Of a DNA stretch of 64,000 nucleotides, positions 1 through 14,559 are shown piece after piece. Below the pieces are notes generated by a model that did not search any database, was not told the origin of the DNA, and was given only the letters and a program-made list of their open reading frames with translations. Both the position numbers and the translations under genes were made by a program. The DNA comes from Pyrocephalus nanus (taxonomy: Eukaryota > Chordata > Aves > Passeriformes > Tyrannidae), in assembly GCA_038380795.1 (NCBI GenBank), contig CM076260.1:81939843-82003842 (forward strand). The letters are read 5' to 3'. Position 1 is the stretch's first letter; each line of letters begins with the position of its first letter.

Positions 1-3000
1 GTTATGGTGCTAGAGCCAGCTCTAAAAATTAAGGGAAAAATTTCAGATATTGCCCTGATTGCCATCTCCCTAATAAGGTTTATTAGGCATTAGAAGGCAA
101 TAATAGCACATAAAAAAATTGGTCACAGTAAAGTGTGAACATTACTGTGTTTTACGAGTAAATTTTGCAGGTGTAATTATAAAAGCAGGTTGTGGAATAC
201 TCATTAATTAAACATTGTTTGCCATCCTTCTGAGTAAGCAATGAGTTGGGGTAAATTTGTGCTTTCAGAATGGAAGTCTCCAGAAAGCCTTGAACAGAGT
301 TGGTAAGGTAGTTATGCTGACAAAGAAATCTTCTTAGGCAGGTAATTCTTCACAGTATTTGCTGAAATTTGCATGATGACAAAAGACCTGATATGAATAA
401 AGCAGGGATATACAGATGGATTACACATCCAGTATCACATCAATTTACCTTAGGACCTTGAGTATGCAAGTATAAATGGTTCCTTTCTACAGGATAAAAT
501 AAAGGATTTTTATGAATTAAAATTGCTCTCCCTTGCATCCTTTAACAGTACTTTAACAAGAATGGGACACATAGGAGGATGACATACACTTGGTTTATTA
601 CTAAACTCTTTGTTAAATGTTTGAATATAAACTAATCTTGTAATCTTTGCAAGTGTCAAACTTTTACTTGCCCTGCAGTTAAATTGAAACATTGCCTTCA
701 TAGAGTTTTACTTAAAAAAAAAAAAACAGTTGATGATTCATAATTTAATACCTCCCTGGGTTTTATTGTCATCAGCTTTTGTAAGCTAGAGTTAATTTTG
801 GCAACATCACTGTGCTGTCATACATTTCTGCCTTTAATGCCTTGAAACCGTATTAGTGTCTTAAAACCATATTAATGCTTGATCAGACCTTCTTAACTTC
901 AAGTCTGGATATATGCAGTCTGGTAGGTCAGCAAGCATAGAAAGACAAAATATATCAAGTTTTCTGTAAGTGGCAGGGTTCCTTCTAAGCCTCTTAAAAT
1001 ACAGATATTCTTTCTACTCCAGTTTCTTAATCTGAAAAACTACTCTGTATCTCTGTAGAGCTGAGAAAAATTAAACAGTGCTCATGTCTTTTAGTATCTC
1101 TAATAACTAAGCCAGGTGAGGCTAAAGGGCCAAGCTTTCTGGGATTCTAAAAGAGTTACTCCGCAGTTGATTTTAGTGGACAGTTTCATTTTAGTGAAGG
1201 TTATTGGAGCTAATAAGAAAATAGTGAATAAGTTTTGAGAACTTCTTGGAGCTAATAAAGTTATAAGCATTTAACTTGTATACACTTTCAGATGCCTGGA
1301 AGGAGAAAGAGACATTTTAGCTACATGTGTCAGATAAAAGGTGTAATAAAGGCTGGCTTTAGATCTTAGTTTGCGGTAAGTTACACAGAGGCCCTTTCAT
1401 CAGCAGTTTGTCTCTTGCACTAATGCTACTGTAGGGTGTCCAGTAGTACATCTAGCTACAGTAGTGTTCTAGCAAACATTACTGGTTTCTGCTTTGATAT
1501 ATCTAGTTCTCACCCATGCCATCTTACCGCTTCTAATTGGGAACAAAGGGCCTGGTAGTCGGCTGCAAGAAGCAGCAACCAGAATCAATGCAAGACAGCT
1601 CCTTGTTTTGGAAAAGCGGCATTTCCCACACTCTGGCAACCACTGATTTTCATTCTTAAAGGACCTATATGGATATAATGAATAACTTCTACTTATGTGT
1701 GAAATCTCCCATATGGAGCTGATCAAAAGACATTAACTACAAAATAGTGTATGATGTGATGTGGGTGTGCCATAGTTACTGATACGCCTTTGCATGCACA
1801 GGGAGTCATTAGCCATCTGAGTAAAAATTGATAGCTTTTAGGTGATTATAGCTAATGGTAGTTGGTATAAATTATGCACGGACCTTAAAGAGAAAGAAAA
1901 TCCTCCAAGACCAGAAATTGTTTTAAATTTGTATCAGAGTGAGGGACAAAACACAACTGGTTAGTTCAGAAAAACTTCTAGAATTAAAAATTAATAGTTT
2001 TTCAGAGAAAGCACTGGAAAACAGTTGTTGAGTGATATGGAACGTGAAGTACTGCAATGTGAATTAAAAAAAAAAAAATTGCTTCTAAAATCCTCAGTGA
2101 TGAAGCCTGCAGCCAGTTTCCTAAGAAACCAGAAATGCCCACTGTAACTGGTACATTGGGCAGAAACAACATTTGTTTAAGAAGAATCTGGCATATAACC
2201 CAGAAGATGGTTTAGAGCTAAGAAGTAAAAGTGACTGAAGTAATACATTTTCAAAGTGTAATGTTTGCAGGCTGCTTCCCAGGCATAGAGGCTTGGTGTT
2301 TGACCACCCTCCTATGAAGAATGTTTTCCATGTGTTGCACTGGAGCAACACTTGCTGCAGTTTGTGACCCTGCTGTGCTCTCCTTCCTGCTGGGCACCTC
2401 TCTGAAGCGTTGGGTGCTGCCTTCTTTGTAGCTGCCAGTCGGGCACTTGGAGTTAGAAGCTGGAAGAACACTGCCAGTAAGGGGTCACCTGCTGGTTCTT
2501 AGGACTGTTGCCACCATGCTTTAAGGCTGGTAGTCTAGCATATGATTCACTCACCTTGCAGTCCACCTGTGCAGTCTGTTTCTCCCTCATTTGGATGCAA
2601 AGGTGTTATGGGCACCCAAGTTTAAAGCCTTTTAAGTCAAGGTAAGTGACATCCACTGCTCTCTCCTCAACCACCAAACCAATCATTTTGTGGTAGGCAG
2701 TGATGAAGCATAATTCAATCAGTGGTGGCTGTTACAAGTCATTTATTTCATGTATCTAGAAGTGGCTTCCACAGTGACTTTCTCTATATTCTTCTTGGGG
2801 ACTCAGGGATTCTGTAAATCCAGTTTGCTCGTAGCTGTCTCCAGCTTTTACCATACTCAACCCTGACATAGTCCTTCGTCCTTTAATGTGCAGTGGCAGA
2901 GACCTGGGAGGGCTGACAGTAGTCCTTATCAGGAAGGACTGAGGCAAAGGAGACAGACATACAGTAACTCAGTCTTCCCCATGTATTCTTATTGCTAGGT

Positions 3001-3583
3001 CCTCTTTCCATTGGGTAGCTGCTCTTGCTTTCCTTGATCTTATTTCCCCCCCCCCATCAATGTAGCTTGCAAAAGTCCTTGTGGCTTCTACCCTCACTTG
3101 CAGTTTCAAAGATAGCCCAACTTTGGCTTTCTTAATTTCATCCTAGTGTTTCTCAGCAGTGTCACAGTCTTTCTCCTGAGTAGCCCAACTCTAATTAAAA
3201 TTTATTTTGAGTTTGCACACAGTCAGGAATTCCTCATTCAGGAAGAGTTTTACTTTAGCTGTTCACAGATTTGGGTTATCATATAGTGAATATATGAACT
3301 GGTCTACACGGTAGACCTAGAGAAACCTTTTTTACAAGGACAACAAATTCAAAGAAATATTTGCAGCAGTGGGGTTAACTATCCTTCAGATACACAAAAG
3401 GCAAGAAAGAGGCTTTTCCGAAATTCAGCATTAAATTTTCAGTGAAAAGCATCGTTGTTGTCTTCGTTCCCAAGATACTGTGATATATTCTATTCCTTGT
3501 TGAAGTTGTACGGAGAAAAGTATTCATGGTCAAAGTACATTTAAGAGCTTTAGAAAAAGAACATTTTATCTGTAAAACTTATT

Positions 3584-3637
3584 AAAAAAAAAAAAAAAAG
3601 AAAAAAAGGAGGAAAAAAAAAAGGAAAAAAAAAAAAG
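3584..3637. repeat. A-rich low-complexity tract
   Basis: Runs of 10-16 A interrupted by G, GG and GGAGG. No flanking element was recognised that would make this a retroposon tail. Confidence 0.9.
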
Positions 3638-4204
3638 ACCAGATGACGAGCATTTGGGAGTTACTTGTTAGTAGCAGTCCTAATTGAATTGCCTTTTTGG
3701 CTCTGAAAAGAAGTTGGATTTATTCCGGTAGAGTTGTGAAAATCTACCAAAACAAATACAGTAGTTATAATTTTATAGTTGTCTGTAATTTTAAGTTTCT
3801 TTTCATGCTTTCCTAGTAAGTTCAAGCATTCAGAAAGTTTTAATAACTGTTTTGAACAGAAAATGTACTATACACTATAAGAGCCCTCAAGAGAGTGACC
3901 TTATGCCTGGGCCTGTAACTAATAAACACTGCAGGGCAGAGCAGCACTTTCCACAGTCAGTTCCTCAGTAGAAGTTTCTGATCAAAGCATCTTTGTGAGG
4001 TTTCTCTCCTGTGGAGATTTCCCACCTTGTGTGTAGACTTGAGGGAAGGATTTTGTGCTTTGTAGCTCTTCTGCCCTTTGATTTTTTTCATTGATTTGGT
4101 GATCTAGAGCCTCCTCATTGGTTTTGTTAGCTATAATTTACTACAATGTCATGTTTTTCATACTTGCTCTCTCAAGTAGGTGATGGGAGTTGTATAGGTG
4201 GTTC

Positions 4205-4265
4205 ATGAGTCATAGAATATTAAGCAATGTAGGAAAGAATGGGTATCAAGAACATTGAGTTTGTT
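4205..4265 (-). mobile_element. Possible very old CR1 3'-end relic, antisense
   Basis: The + strand reads AGTCATAGAATATTAAGCAA, then GTAGGAAAGAATGGG and AACATTGAGTTTG. This parallels the reverse complement of the CR1 terminus ('tcatagaatcattaaggttggaaaagacc...gatcattgagtccaa') over about 60 bases with several mismatches. Chance similarity is possible. Confidence 0.35.
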
Positions 4266-7200
4266 TACTTTAATCTCAGTGTTTTTATAACAGTAACAAT
4301 TATTCACTTTGCTCTTGAGGAATATTGAGTAATTAACACTTGCTTAATGCAGACTTAATGTAATAAAGCAGCACTTCAGTTGCACCAGAAGCAGAAACAG
4401 TGGTATTGGACAGCAGTGGAAGTATAATGAAGGGCAGTACTGAAAGCTAGAATATTGAATGTTAAGGTACCAGAATATTAGGGTACTGCATCATGTTGAT
4501 AGAGTAGGTTTTTGTATTGCAGTCAGTATTCTGGAAGTGGTAATAAAAAGCATATGTATTAAAGCTTCCATGTGATTATGAATTGTGCCAGGTGTAAAGT
4601 ATATTATATGTATCCAGAGGAACTAGGAATATGTAACAAGCTCTTCACAGAAAATTTCTGTCCATACTGTTTATATTTTAGAGGGAGGCAAAAGAGGAAG
4701 AAATTTGAAATAATTATGGGGTGAGGAGAAAGACTAAAACCTGATCATTTAATGAACAATGTAAAGACTGAAAGTCTGTTGGGATACAGCTGTAAGGGCA
4801 TACTGTAATTAGGTCATTTGATGATCTCTTCAAATAGCCATTTCTTACTTGAGCAGAAATAAGAGATCTTCCCTGAAGTTCTATGGAGAATCAAGGTTTT
4901 CATCTTCCTTCCTTCACTAGTTCTTCCTATTTCCAAATATATATATCTTGCATCTGTTCATATTGAGATTTCAGAAATAGATGTTTTAGGTCTGGTAACT
5001 CAATTGTTGAAACTTCACATATCTCCTACTTTTTATAATCAGTCTCTTGTAATGATCTCTGCACAGAGGAGTGTATGCAGATTTCTGCAATTTCAGAACT
5101 CCCTGTTTTTAAAATGTGTTTAAATGTAGGTATCAGTGATATTTTTAGGTTGTAAAGAACAGTTTATGCCTTTTAAAACTTTCTGATTTGGACTGTAACA
5201 TCATCAGATCTGGCAGCAACTTAGAGGGAAATAATGTTCTAGAAACCACATCATTCAAGGAAATTTGGCACTTTATTTTTACTGTGTCCTTAAAATTTAG
5301 TCTTTGATGTAATTGCATTACTCATTAATTACAAGTTCTTACTTCTGTGGTTTCCAAACAGGAGCTCTTGAGAGTTTAACTGATAATTGATAAATCTGAA
5401 AATCATACTCCAATTCTTAGTTTATAAATTTTTTGAAGAATATTTATGAATGAAAAGAAATATTTTCAGCAGCAAGTGGAATATTTTTGGGAGGACAAGT
5501 CACGGAGCAATGGAGAAAATGCTTAGGACTAATTTTAAGGATTCGTCCATTAAGTTGCTAATCACATCAGCTTTCACCTTATGCTACAATGCAGATATGG
5601 ATAGTGCTGCCTGTAACAGATTTGACTTTGAAATAGTAGAAATTAATGAAATACAGGCACCTGCTCCCTGGATATTACTCTAAAATAAGAGGATTACAGT
5701 ACTTATAAGTGAATTCTGAAAGGTTTTACATTTGGAGCAGTAGTTCCAATAGAATTATGAATTATGCCTGATCTCCTAAGTATTTTTTGTTTGCAGAATT
5801 CAGCATACTTTTAGGTTACAGCATTTTCTCCAGCACCTGACGCTTGTACCTTAAGCCAGAAGATATCATCCAATCTGACCTCCAGTTTAAAATTACAGAT
5901 ATGATTTTAGCCAGTGAAACTTATTTGGAAAGATTAATAGCAAGATGATTCAAATGCAGTAAAACAGTGAAAATACTCAAATGCAGTACACACCCTGAAC
6001 TCTTTTTCTTACTCTTTGCAAAAGAAATCTTCAATTGACATTCAGACCTTACTCTCACTCTACATAAAAATGAGCATTCGGGCTAGCTGCTTTCAGGTTA
6101 TGTAAGAAAAGCAAGGGTGCTGGATAAAAAATTGCATGTATATAGTGTCAAAACTTGATCTCAGAATGATTTTAATGTTTTGGAAAGAGCAGCATGGGTC
6201 CTTTTTTTACTTGCTGGTTTGGATGCCTTGAGGTAGAGTTGTCCTGTTCCATGCTTACAGTAAGTCTGCCTGAATACCTGAGTTTTCACTTTAAAAGTAG
6301 ATTATGTAAGAATAAAAAATACTAACTTAAGTCAAAGTACATAGCAAAAGAACTCACATCTGCTTGATGAAATATTAACTTTAGTGGTTTAAAATCAGAA
6401 CTGTCTTTTCTGTCTTGCAGAGATTTACTTTCTAAGTAGGCAGTTTTCACAGGCTTCCTGAGTCACAGGAAGCTTTTCCAAATTCCCACCTAGACCTTTG
6501 GAAGATCCTGCTGTCTTTTTCACGGCGTCTTGTTTGTTTACCTGTTTTCGGGGGTTTCCTATGTATTGGGATCCAGGGCTTGCTGTGTCTCTGCCTGCCT
6601 GCTGTCTCATCCCGGGACTGCAGCATCTTCCCCTGGATATCGTTAGCTGCCTCCAGGGAAAGGGACACATTTTTTGGTTTGGTTTGTTTTTTTAAGATCT
6701 CTCCTGAAAGAGTTCAACAGCCTAGACAAAGCAAACATGCAATCTTCTTCATGGGTATTCAACAAATACTTAGTGTTTACTTTATTGAAGAATAACAGAC
6801 TCATCACTGAGTACTAAAAGTGTGTCCCTGAGTACAGTGCACTGCTCTGGAGATACCCATGCAAATTCTAAAGTGTCTGACTTTGATACAGGAAGAGCAT
6901 AGCTGTCTTAATGAGCACTTGACAGGTTAATCTGTAGTCTGATGACTGTCCTTTCTCTCTGATGTGTCTGTATGGGAACCTGGCACAATTCTCCAGTGAC
7001 TGTGGTCTGCCCTGGCTCACTGCGGTGGCCCCACAGCACTCCAGCTTATGGTTCGCCATAGGGTAGTTGCTTTATGGAAGTCTGACTTGTGACCATTGCC
7101 AGCTGCTGTTCCCAGTGCTGGTACAGCTCTGGAGACAGGAAAGAGGCAGCACTATTGCAGGGTGGTACAAATAATAAGACCAAGGAAATTATGTAAATCT

Positions 7201-7791
7201 AAAAATAAGTTATCTAAAATAAACCACATCTTTTTCCATTGTGATTTTTCATTTCAACTTTGTAATAATAATACGCTCCCAGATGTTGTATTTCGGAAGG
7301 GCATTTTACCTTCACAAGGAATTAACATCTTCAGCCAAAGCTTGAACTTTCCCTGGGGCTATTAAATATGAGATGAAGTCCCCACTCCGGTCTCTCCTGT
7401 GCTGAGGACTTCTGTTCTCATTGTTAGGCATAGTCAACCACTTTGGTCTCCTGCCCTGTCATCTATCATGCTGTATCAAACTGCATACCTACCAGCTGGT
7501 TTGGGTTGACAGCTTAATTTTATTGAAGTTTAGCTGATGTGACTAGACAGTCACATCTTGAATTACACAGGGTGACAATTTTAATATTATATCGTCAGCA
7601 TAGTCTTTTGCTGCACTCATATACTCATGAATAGTTCTTTCACTGTGTTTTACCCACAGAATGTATTAAAAATGGTTATTTGTTGTTGTGAGTTGTAAAT
7701 CGAGTAAAGCAGTTAAATAGCTTGATCAATGTGGCTAGTAATGTAGACAGACTGCATTTGGTTGTGAGTTTTGAGGGAGCTTTGTTTTGTG

Positions 7792-7813
7792 TTTTTTTTT
7801 TTTTTTTTTTTTT
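7792..7813. repeat. Poly-T run (22 T)
   Basis: Uninterrupted homopolymer. The antisense open frame across it reads lysines and is not a gene. Confidence 0.9.
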
Positions 7814-9057
7814 AAAGGACATTATCATAATGTATGCCTGGATGAACATCTCAGATTGCATTAAGGGCTATACAGATTAAAAACAAAAATATTTTTCTGT
7901 TCAATTTATACAGGAAGTAAGCAAAGGATACCAACAAATGTGTAACTACACAGAACCAGTGAAAATTTGGTTAGCATGGAGGCTAGCGTTGGAAATATAG
8001 TATTGCCAAGATTTGTATATGGTATCTTAGCAGGAGCTTAATAAGGATCTGAGGATAATGACATTGTGGGACAGTTGAGTAATCTGAAGGTGGCAGCTGC
8101 ATTTGTTTTGTGAGTGACCATTTGTCCTTCAGCCTCGTTGTGTAACTGTCATCGTTACTCTCTCTGTATTCCTTAGGATATGGTTGCAGTGAGACAGGAT
8201 TAACATATCTGGATAATTATGCTACTTGAAAAGTCACCACTTGATTATTACGTAGTGAACAAATACATGTAATTTTAAAACAGATTGCTTTTGCAGGGCA
8301 ATGAGCTAAACCTTACCTTAGGTGTTAGTGTTAGACGTGCATTCTGCTTGTTTTCTTTTTTTGCTTGCTCCTAGTGCATAGTTCTCTTCAGTACTATGAA
8401 TGTGAATACATTTCAGGAAAATTAAGATAAAATAATATTATTTCAGAGCTTTTTTTTTTTTTTGAATCAGTTCAAGACCCTTCTAATGATAACTATCTTG
8501 TGCTCTTAGGAAAGGTTTCTAGATGTGTCTAACTTTTTTTAAAACTGAAAAAGTTCATTCTATCTTGTAAGACAACTTCAGTGTCCTTAGTGTATAAAGA
8601 GAAGACATATGGTTGTTTTTCTTACAATTCTAAAACAGGAGAAAAGATCCCGTTAAATGGGGTGAGCACATGGATTTAGAAGATGAAGGTTTAATGGGTC
8701 AAGAACCTGCAAGCTGAAGCTTAGAAAAAAAAATCTTATTAATGTTAAGGGTGGTTAAGCTTTAGATTATTCTTTTTCTTACCACTTGCAGTTTTAAAGT
8801 CAAGATCTGGGTATTTTTCTTAAAAAAGATTAATGAGCTCAACTGGAGACAACAGTTGCTGTAGGTTTTTTTGAGTGGGTGGGTTTGGGGTGTATGTGTT
8901 ACAGAAGTCAGTTTGTATACTACTGATTCTTTTTCTTGGTATTAAAACAGTTCAGGGAGCCGTATGTATGAAATACTACAAAATTTGTTTGAATGGAGTG
9001 TAAAGCAAGGGAGTAATGTGCATGGTAATGTACACTAGTAAAGACTAGTAAAGATAA

Positions 9058-10275
9058 AGTCTTTGGTCAGCATGGATTCTCCAAGGTGAAGTCATGCTTT
9101 ACAAATTAACAACCTTCCACGGTGAAATGACTGTCTTGGTACAATGGACAATAGACTACCTTGGCTTCCATGAGGCTTTTGCCACTGCCTCCAATAAGAT
9201 CCTCATAGAGAATCTCATGAAGTATGGGCTGGATGAGCAGACAGTTAGGTGAAAACTGGCTGAATGGCCAGGTCCACAGAGATTGGTGGTTCAAAGCATA
9301 GCTGGAGTCTTGCAGCTGGTGTACACAGGAGTCAGTACTGGGACTAATCCTGTTGAATATCTTCATTAATGATTTGGATGACAGACCAAAGTGTACATTC
9401 AGTAAATTTGTTAATTGATGAAGAACTCAGTGGAGTGGCTGATATGTATGAGAGTCATGCTGCCATCTATAAGGACTCCAAAAGGCTGGAGAAATGGGCT
9501 AGCAGGAGCCTCATGAAAATCAACAAAGAAGAGTGTTAAGTTCTGCATCTGAAGAGGAAAATCTTCAGGCATCAGTATGCTGGAGGCTGCTCAGCTGGAA
9601 AGCAGCTTGGCAGAAATGGCTCTGGCTGTCACAGTGACTGTGAGCCAGCACTGTGCCATTGCAGCAAAGAAGGCTGATGGTATCCTGGGGCTGAATTAGT
9701 GTGTTGCCATCAGGTGAAGGGAGGTGATACTTGCCCATTACTCAGACCTGATGAGGTCGTGATGAGCCTGAAATACTGTGTCCAGGTCTCGGCTTTCCAG
9801 TACGAGAAAGCCGTGGCCATAGCAGAGAATGTCCATCAAAGAGTACAAAGACTATTAGTGACTAGAGCATTTCTCCCATGAGGAATGACTTGAGAGAGCT
9901 GGGACTGTTCTGCTTATAGAAGAGAAGGCTTAGGGGGTTCTCTACAATGTAGATAAATACCTGAAGGGAGGTGTAAAGAAAATGGAGCCAGGCTCTTTCC
10001 AGCAGTGTGCAGTGACAGGACCAGAGGTAATGGTCACACACTGAAAAACAGGAGTTTCCCTCTGAACATCAGAAAACACTTTTTCACTGTGAGGATGACA
10101 AAGTGCTGGCACAGGTTAACCAGAAAGGTGGTGGAGTCTCCATCCTTAAAGATACTCAGAAGCTATCTAGATGTAAACTTGGGCAGTCTGCTCAGGATGG
10201 TCTTGCTTGAGCAGGGAGGCTGAACCAGATGACTTCCTGAGGTCCGTCCTGTCTGAACTGTTCTGTGATATGTGA
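9058..10275 (+). mobile_element. CR1 LINE, 5'-truncated, reverse-transcriptase C-terminal part plus 3' UTR
   Basis: This is a decayed non-LTR retrotransposon of the CR1 clade. Near 9080 it reads like the CR1 stretch encoding HGF-x-KG. A later frame gives KILIENLMKYGLDEQTVR followed by an in-frame TGA where CR1 has Trp, and then NIFINDLDD around 9354-9383, a typical CR1 RT segment. After about 9640 it matches the CR1 C-terminal region, and the 3' UTR follows (a run of ACTGAAAAACAGGAGTTTCC-like sequence, then GAGCAGGGAGGCTGAACCAGATGAC). The 3' end closes on TTCTGTGATATGTGA, matching the CR1 octamer-repeat terminus. Several stops and frameshifts make it a dead copy. The 5' boundary is approximate; 5' truncation is normal for CR1. 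Confidence 0.9.
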
Positions 10276-12984
10276 ACTAGGACACTGCATTTACATAAAA
10301 ACTTTTTAAATAAAAATAAAAATGGGCTTTTTAGAATGGTACTTTCACAGCTTGGAATGTGACTTTTATTTGAAGTTTTTCACCACATTGAAGATATTTG
10401 TATTATATGTATGGAATAGTTAAGTAAGATTCTTGAACTTGAATTGTTCAGGTTTGAATTTCAGACCTTATATATTTGTCTTCCTGAATTAAATAAAAGA
10501 AATCTTCTTGTCAATCTCTGCAAGGAAGATGTGTGCTTCAAACAAAACTTTTCCTCATACAGTAATATTTTAGCAATACACACTCCTGCCTTAAACACAA
10601 AGCTGTTGACTTTGTTCTGTGGAAAAAAAAAGGATTTTCTTTATTAAAAAAAAAATAAAAGCCTACTTTCAGGGACTTTTATGCTCTCTACCACAAATGT
10701 GAACTTCAGTATAGGTCTTCAGTGAAGAGGATGTATAATGTCTCTATTGCTTGGCTGAAAAAGATGCAGTGTTTACTACAGGGAAAATTTTCAAGGGTAG
10801 GCATGTAAGACAGGAAGGCACTGCTGGATCATGTTGCTCTCTGATCATAAAATCAAATTATTGTGGTCAGTGCAACTTTTAAAATAAAGCCTTAGGGGTT
10901 TTGCTTCTTTCAAAGAATTGTAGGTTAATAGAAATAACATCCAATTCAAAAATAGGGATAATCATGAACTAATTTCTTATACAGTTTTCTTAGTATGCCT
11001 CCATCTTAATGTCTTCAAACTGCAAGGGTTCTACTGTATAAAAATATTAATGCTACATTCTGCAATGAATGATTGCTTTAATAGTGGTATTAAAATGCCA
11101 CTTGGCAGGTATTGCAGGAAAATTTTAATTTGGAAGAAAATTACTCTTGGTGGTGTGTCTCACCTAGTATACAACATCCTTTAGCATAAACTCTCCCTAC
11201 GTTCTGGTCAGGTTTTAATTTCAAAATCCAGCTTTAATTTCAAAGTCCAGTTGAGACATTCTTGTTTTGTTTCATAACTGTAGAAGTAACTATGAAGTCT
11301 TAAGAAATCTAGTCTTTAAAAAGAAGTTTGAATATACAAATGAACATGTTCTGTGCATGTATTTATATTTTCAGGGACGAAAAAGTTCAGCAAATGTTTA
11401 TGTCCAAAATAATTTTCTTAAGTAATTATGTTGCAAGCAAATAGGGAGTAAGGGCAAGTATTTAATTTTTTTGTTATTCCCTTTTTGGGGTTTTGTACCT
11501 TCTCCTTGCTGTTTTTCATCAGTGTCCTACTTTGCCTCAGCAGTCTTTTGGTGTTTTTCTGGTTCACCGAAAATGCTACAGAGCTCTTAGGCTTTTGACA
11601 GTATGAAAATCCTGACTTGCACAGTAGACTAAACCTTTGCTTTCTGTTAATAATAATGACAGCTGTTTTAATTTCAAAAATATGAAAGATACTGTTGAGC
11701 TTTTTAGACTCATATCTATTGCCCCATGATGTGCTTAATCATTTAATTCATGGAGCTAGTTTAAAACTAAGGAAACCTTGCAAAAGTACTGTATTTCTAT
11801 TTTTCATAATGCTTTTCATGTCACACTAACTTGTACCAACAAGAGAACTTCAGCAGGACAAAAATAATGTTTTATTGTGTAAGAAGTGTCCAAACTGTCA
11901 TCCCTAAAGTCTCACTGAGGAAGGTGTGCAAATCAAATTGTGCTCACTGTTTTCATGTGCTGCTCACAGCATAACCTTAAAGCATGGGGTGAAGTGATCA
12001 TCTGCCACTTGTGTGTGTTACAGATTTGGAGACTGACAAAGCTGCTTTACTTAATGAGGGCGCTTGAACTTATTTTTATGCCTAAAGTAAAAGGCCTTCG
12101 AAAAGTAGCCTTGTAGAAGAGCCATAAAGAATTCAAAGCTGCCCCTTCAAACAGCAGTAGCAGCAGTTTAAAGGTGCTTCTGGTATGGAGAGTTTCTTTC
12201 GTCTGCTGGCTGAATAGCTCCAGCTCCTCTTACTCTCTTCTAGCTGTCTGTCCAGACCAGCTTCTCCTGACCCCTCCACCACTGTCTCTTCTACACTGCA
12301 GCTTATCTTCTCCCATATTCCTCTGTACATAACATAAACAAAGTTCATAAATAAAAAATATAATTATGACTTTATCTCTTCTCTCCACTTCTAGTTTACT
12401 TAAACCAGTCTCTTTCATAGCAAAGTCTAGCAGCATTACAGCATGCTTTCAACCTTAGCGTGGTTATTTGCATATAAACATAGGCTTAGTATAAAAGTTA
12501 TCCTTAATAGAGAGCAACAGTTTAAACTTTTCCTTTCTAGAGTATTTAATCCTTGCATCATAATCTATCTTACCACATCTCTACCCAAAGAAAGCCCCCA
12601 GAGCCTATGCATAGTAAGATATAGTGATACATTTGTTCCTTGAAAGAGTTGAAGAATTTACTGGGCTATTTTGATTAGATTAGTTTCTGGTAGGTATATT
12701 GTGATACATTTGGTGCTTTTTTTCATGCGTCAAAAGTATAGATTTGCATTGTGGTCAATTGGGAAATTGGAAATGGTGATCCAGGTCACCGAAGTTCTAT
12801 GTGTCTATGGGATACAAAACTCTTTGTCATTGTTACACGTTTCTACTGTATTTTAAGTTTTTCTGTCTCTTTTTGCATCTTTTGTGTCACCTGCACTAGG
12901 CAAAAAAAGATTCATGGTATATAAATAACAGCTAAACATATGATTGTCTGCCAAGTATTTTAAAAAAGGCAAACCAGTATTGAA

Positions 12985-13087
12985 TTAAAAAAAAAAAAAT
13001 CAACAGTAACAACAAGCAAACAAACACCAAAAAATCCCAACCACCCCATCCCTCCAAAACCAACCCCAAACCCAACAAAAAAAAAAG
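12985..13087. repeat. A/C-only low-complexity tract
   Basis: Begins with an A-run and continues as irregular AAAC/CCAA sequence almost free of G and T, ending in a second A-run. Confidence 0.85.
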
Positions 13088-14559
13088 CTACCTTTTTTAC
13101 TTTTCTGTCTCTCAGGTCACTAGATAATGGCAATAATCAGACACTGGCTTTATTCTTCCATACTCCTTACCTTTTAGGAGTTTATTTTCCTGTGTTTCAA
13201 ACTTTGTCCTTATTTGACTGAAACTGGCAACCAGTTTAAAAGCTCTCAGGCAGAGGTGCTAGCAGATTATATAAGCTTGGGAAACTCAAATAAAAAAGGA
13301 TCAACTTGCTTTTAGCACTGGCAAGAAATGCCAGTATTGCTTTTCTTCTCTTGTTTCCTTGAAGAAATCCAAGTTGACATGGCTGAAATGTTATGTTTTT
13401 TCTCCTTAATAGGAAAGCCTGGGGATGAAATACAAAGAATTCTGGGTTAAAGGGCTAGTTTGCCAGTTAGAAGCAACCAAAATATGATTTCAAAGGGAAA
13501 TGGTAAAAGTCTTAATTAGATTTCATCATTAGAAATTCTAACTAAGCCAGAGACTTTTTATACCACTTTATTTTGGGTTTTTGTGGGATGTGGTTTTTTT
13601 TCTCCATGTAGTCTTTCAACATAATGTGATTTTTATTTTAAAACTTGGAGAAATATCTATGGCACTTGAGATTTGGTTTCAAAGAAAACTACACATCTAC
13701 AACTGAAATGTGTTTGAAATCAGGAGTTGAAGGTCAGTGTACTGAATGGGCTTGCAGACAAGTAACTGGGTGGCAAACAATATAAGCAGGCTATTTTAAG
13801 ACTTGTTTTTGTTTTTTTTAATGGAATAGGCCAATGCTGCTTTTTATCTTGACATTTCAAAAAAGCAAACAGTTTCGATTTGGAAAAGAAAACAAATGCT
13901 GTGGACTACTCAGCCCTGAAAAAAAGGTAGGGAGTCTGTAATAGGCAAGTGTATAAAGTACTGCAGTGGTCTCCTGAGAACATGCAGCAGATATTTGTCA
14001 CTGTTTACAGTGTTATATTTGGGGCAAACCTCTCCAGATTAATGCACCAAATATACAAAATAAGAGGAAATTAGCAAAAATCAAGTAAATAGGGGGAAAA
14101 GTATATCTGAACAGTAGTCAGTGCTAAATCAAAATAAGCCTGATAAATTGCAGTGAAGAAGACCCAGCTTTTATTCACAAGGAACATATATTTTCTCAAG
14201 CTATCTTAAGAGAGAAGAAACAGATGAACCTACTCCAGAAAGGTTGAAACAAGCCTTTTGAGATCAAAGCTGAATCCAAGGTGCTTGTTGCTGACAGTTT
14301 GTTTCATATTCACCTCTTCTGATGACAGTGTGTGCAAATCTCAAATGGAGTATACCCAGGCACTTTGAACACTCCAACCAGAGTGCTGCAAGCCCTGCTG
14401 CTCACACGTGTACCAGGGCTCCTGCCTTGCAGAGGTAGCTGTCACTTCCAGAGGGCAGTTGTTCTTTGGGAGTAGGTTAGAGGTTGTACACTTTTAAAAG
14501 CCTTCATTCTGCCTCCTGTTTCTCTCATATTTTACAATTGCCTGTTTGTTGGACCTGAG

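Noticed and set aside
2121..2471. 116-codon antisense frame as a gene
   Set aside because: No domain, no recognisable similarity, no supporting signals; length is within chance for 64 kb.
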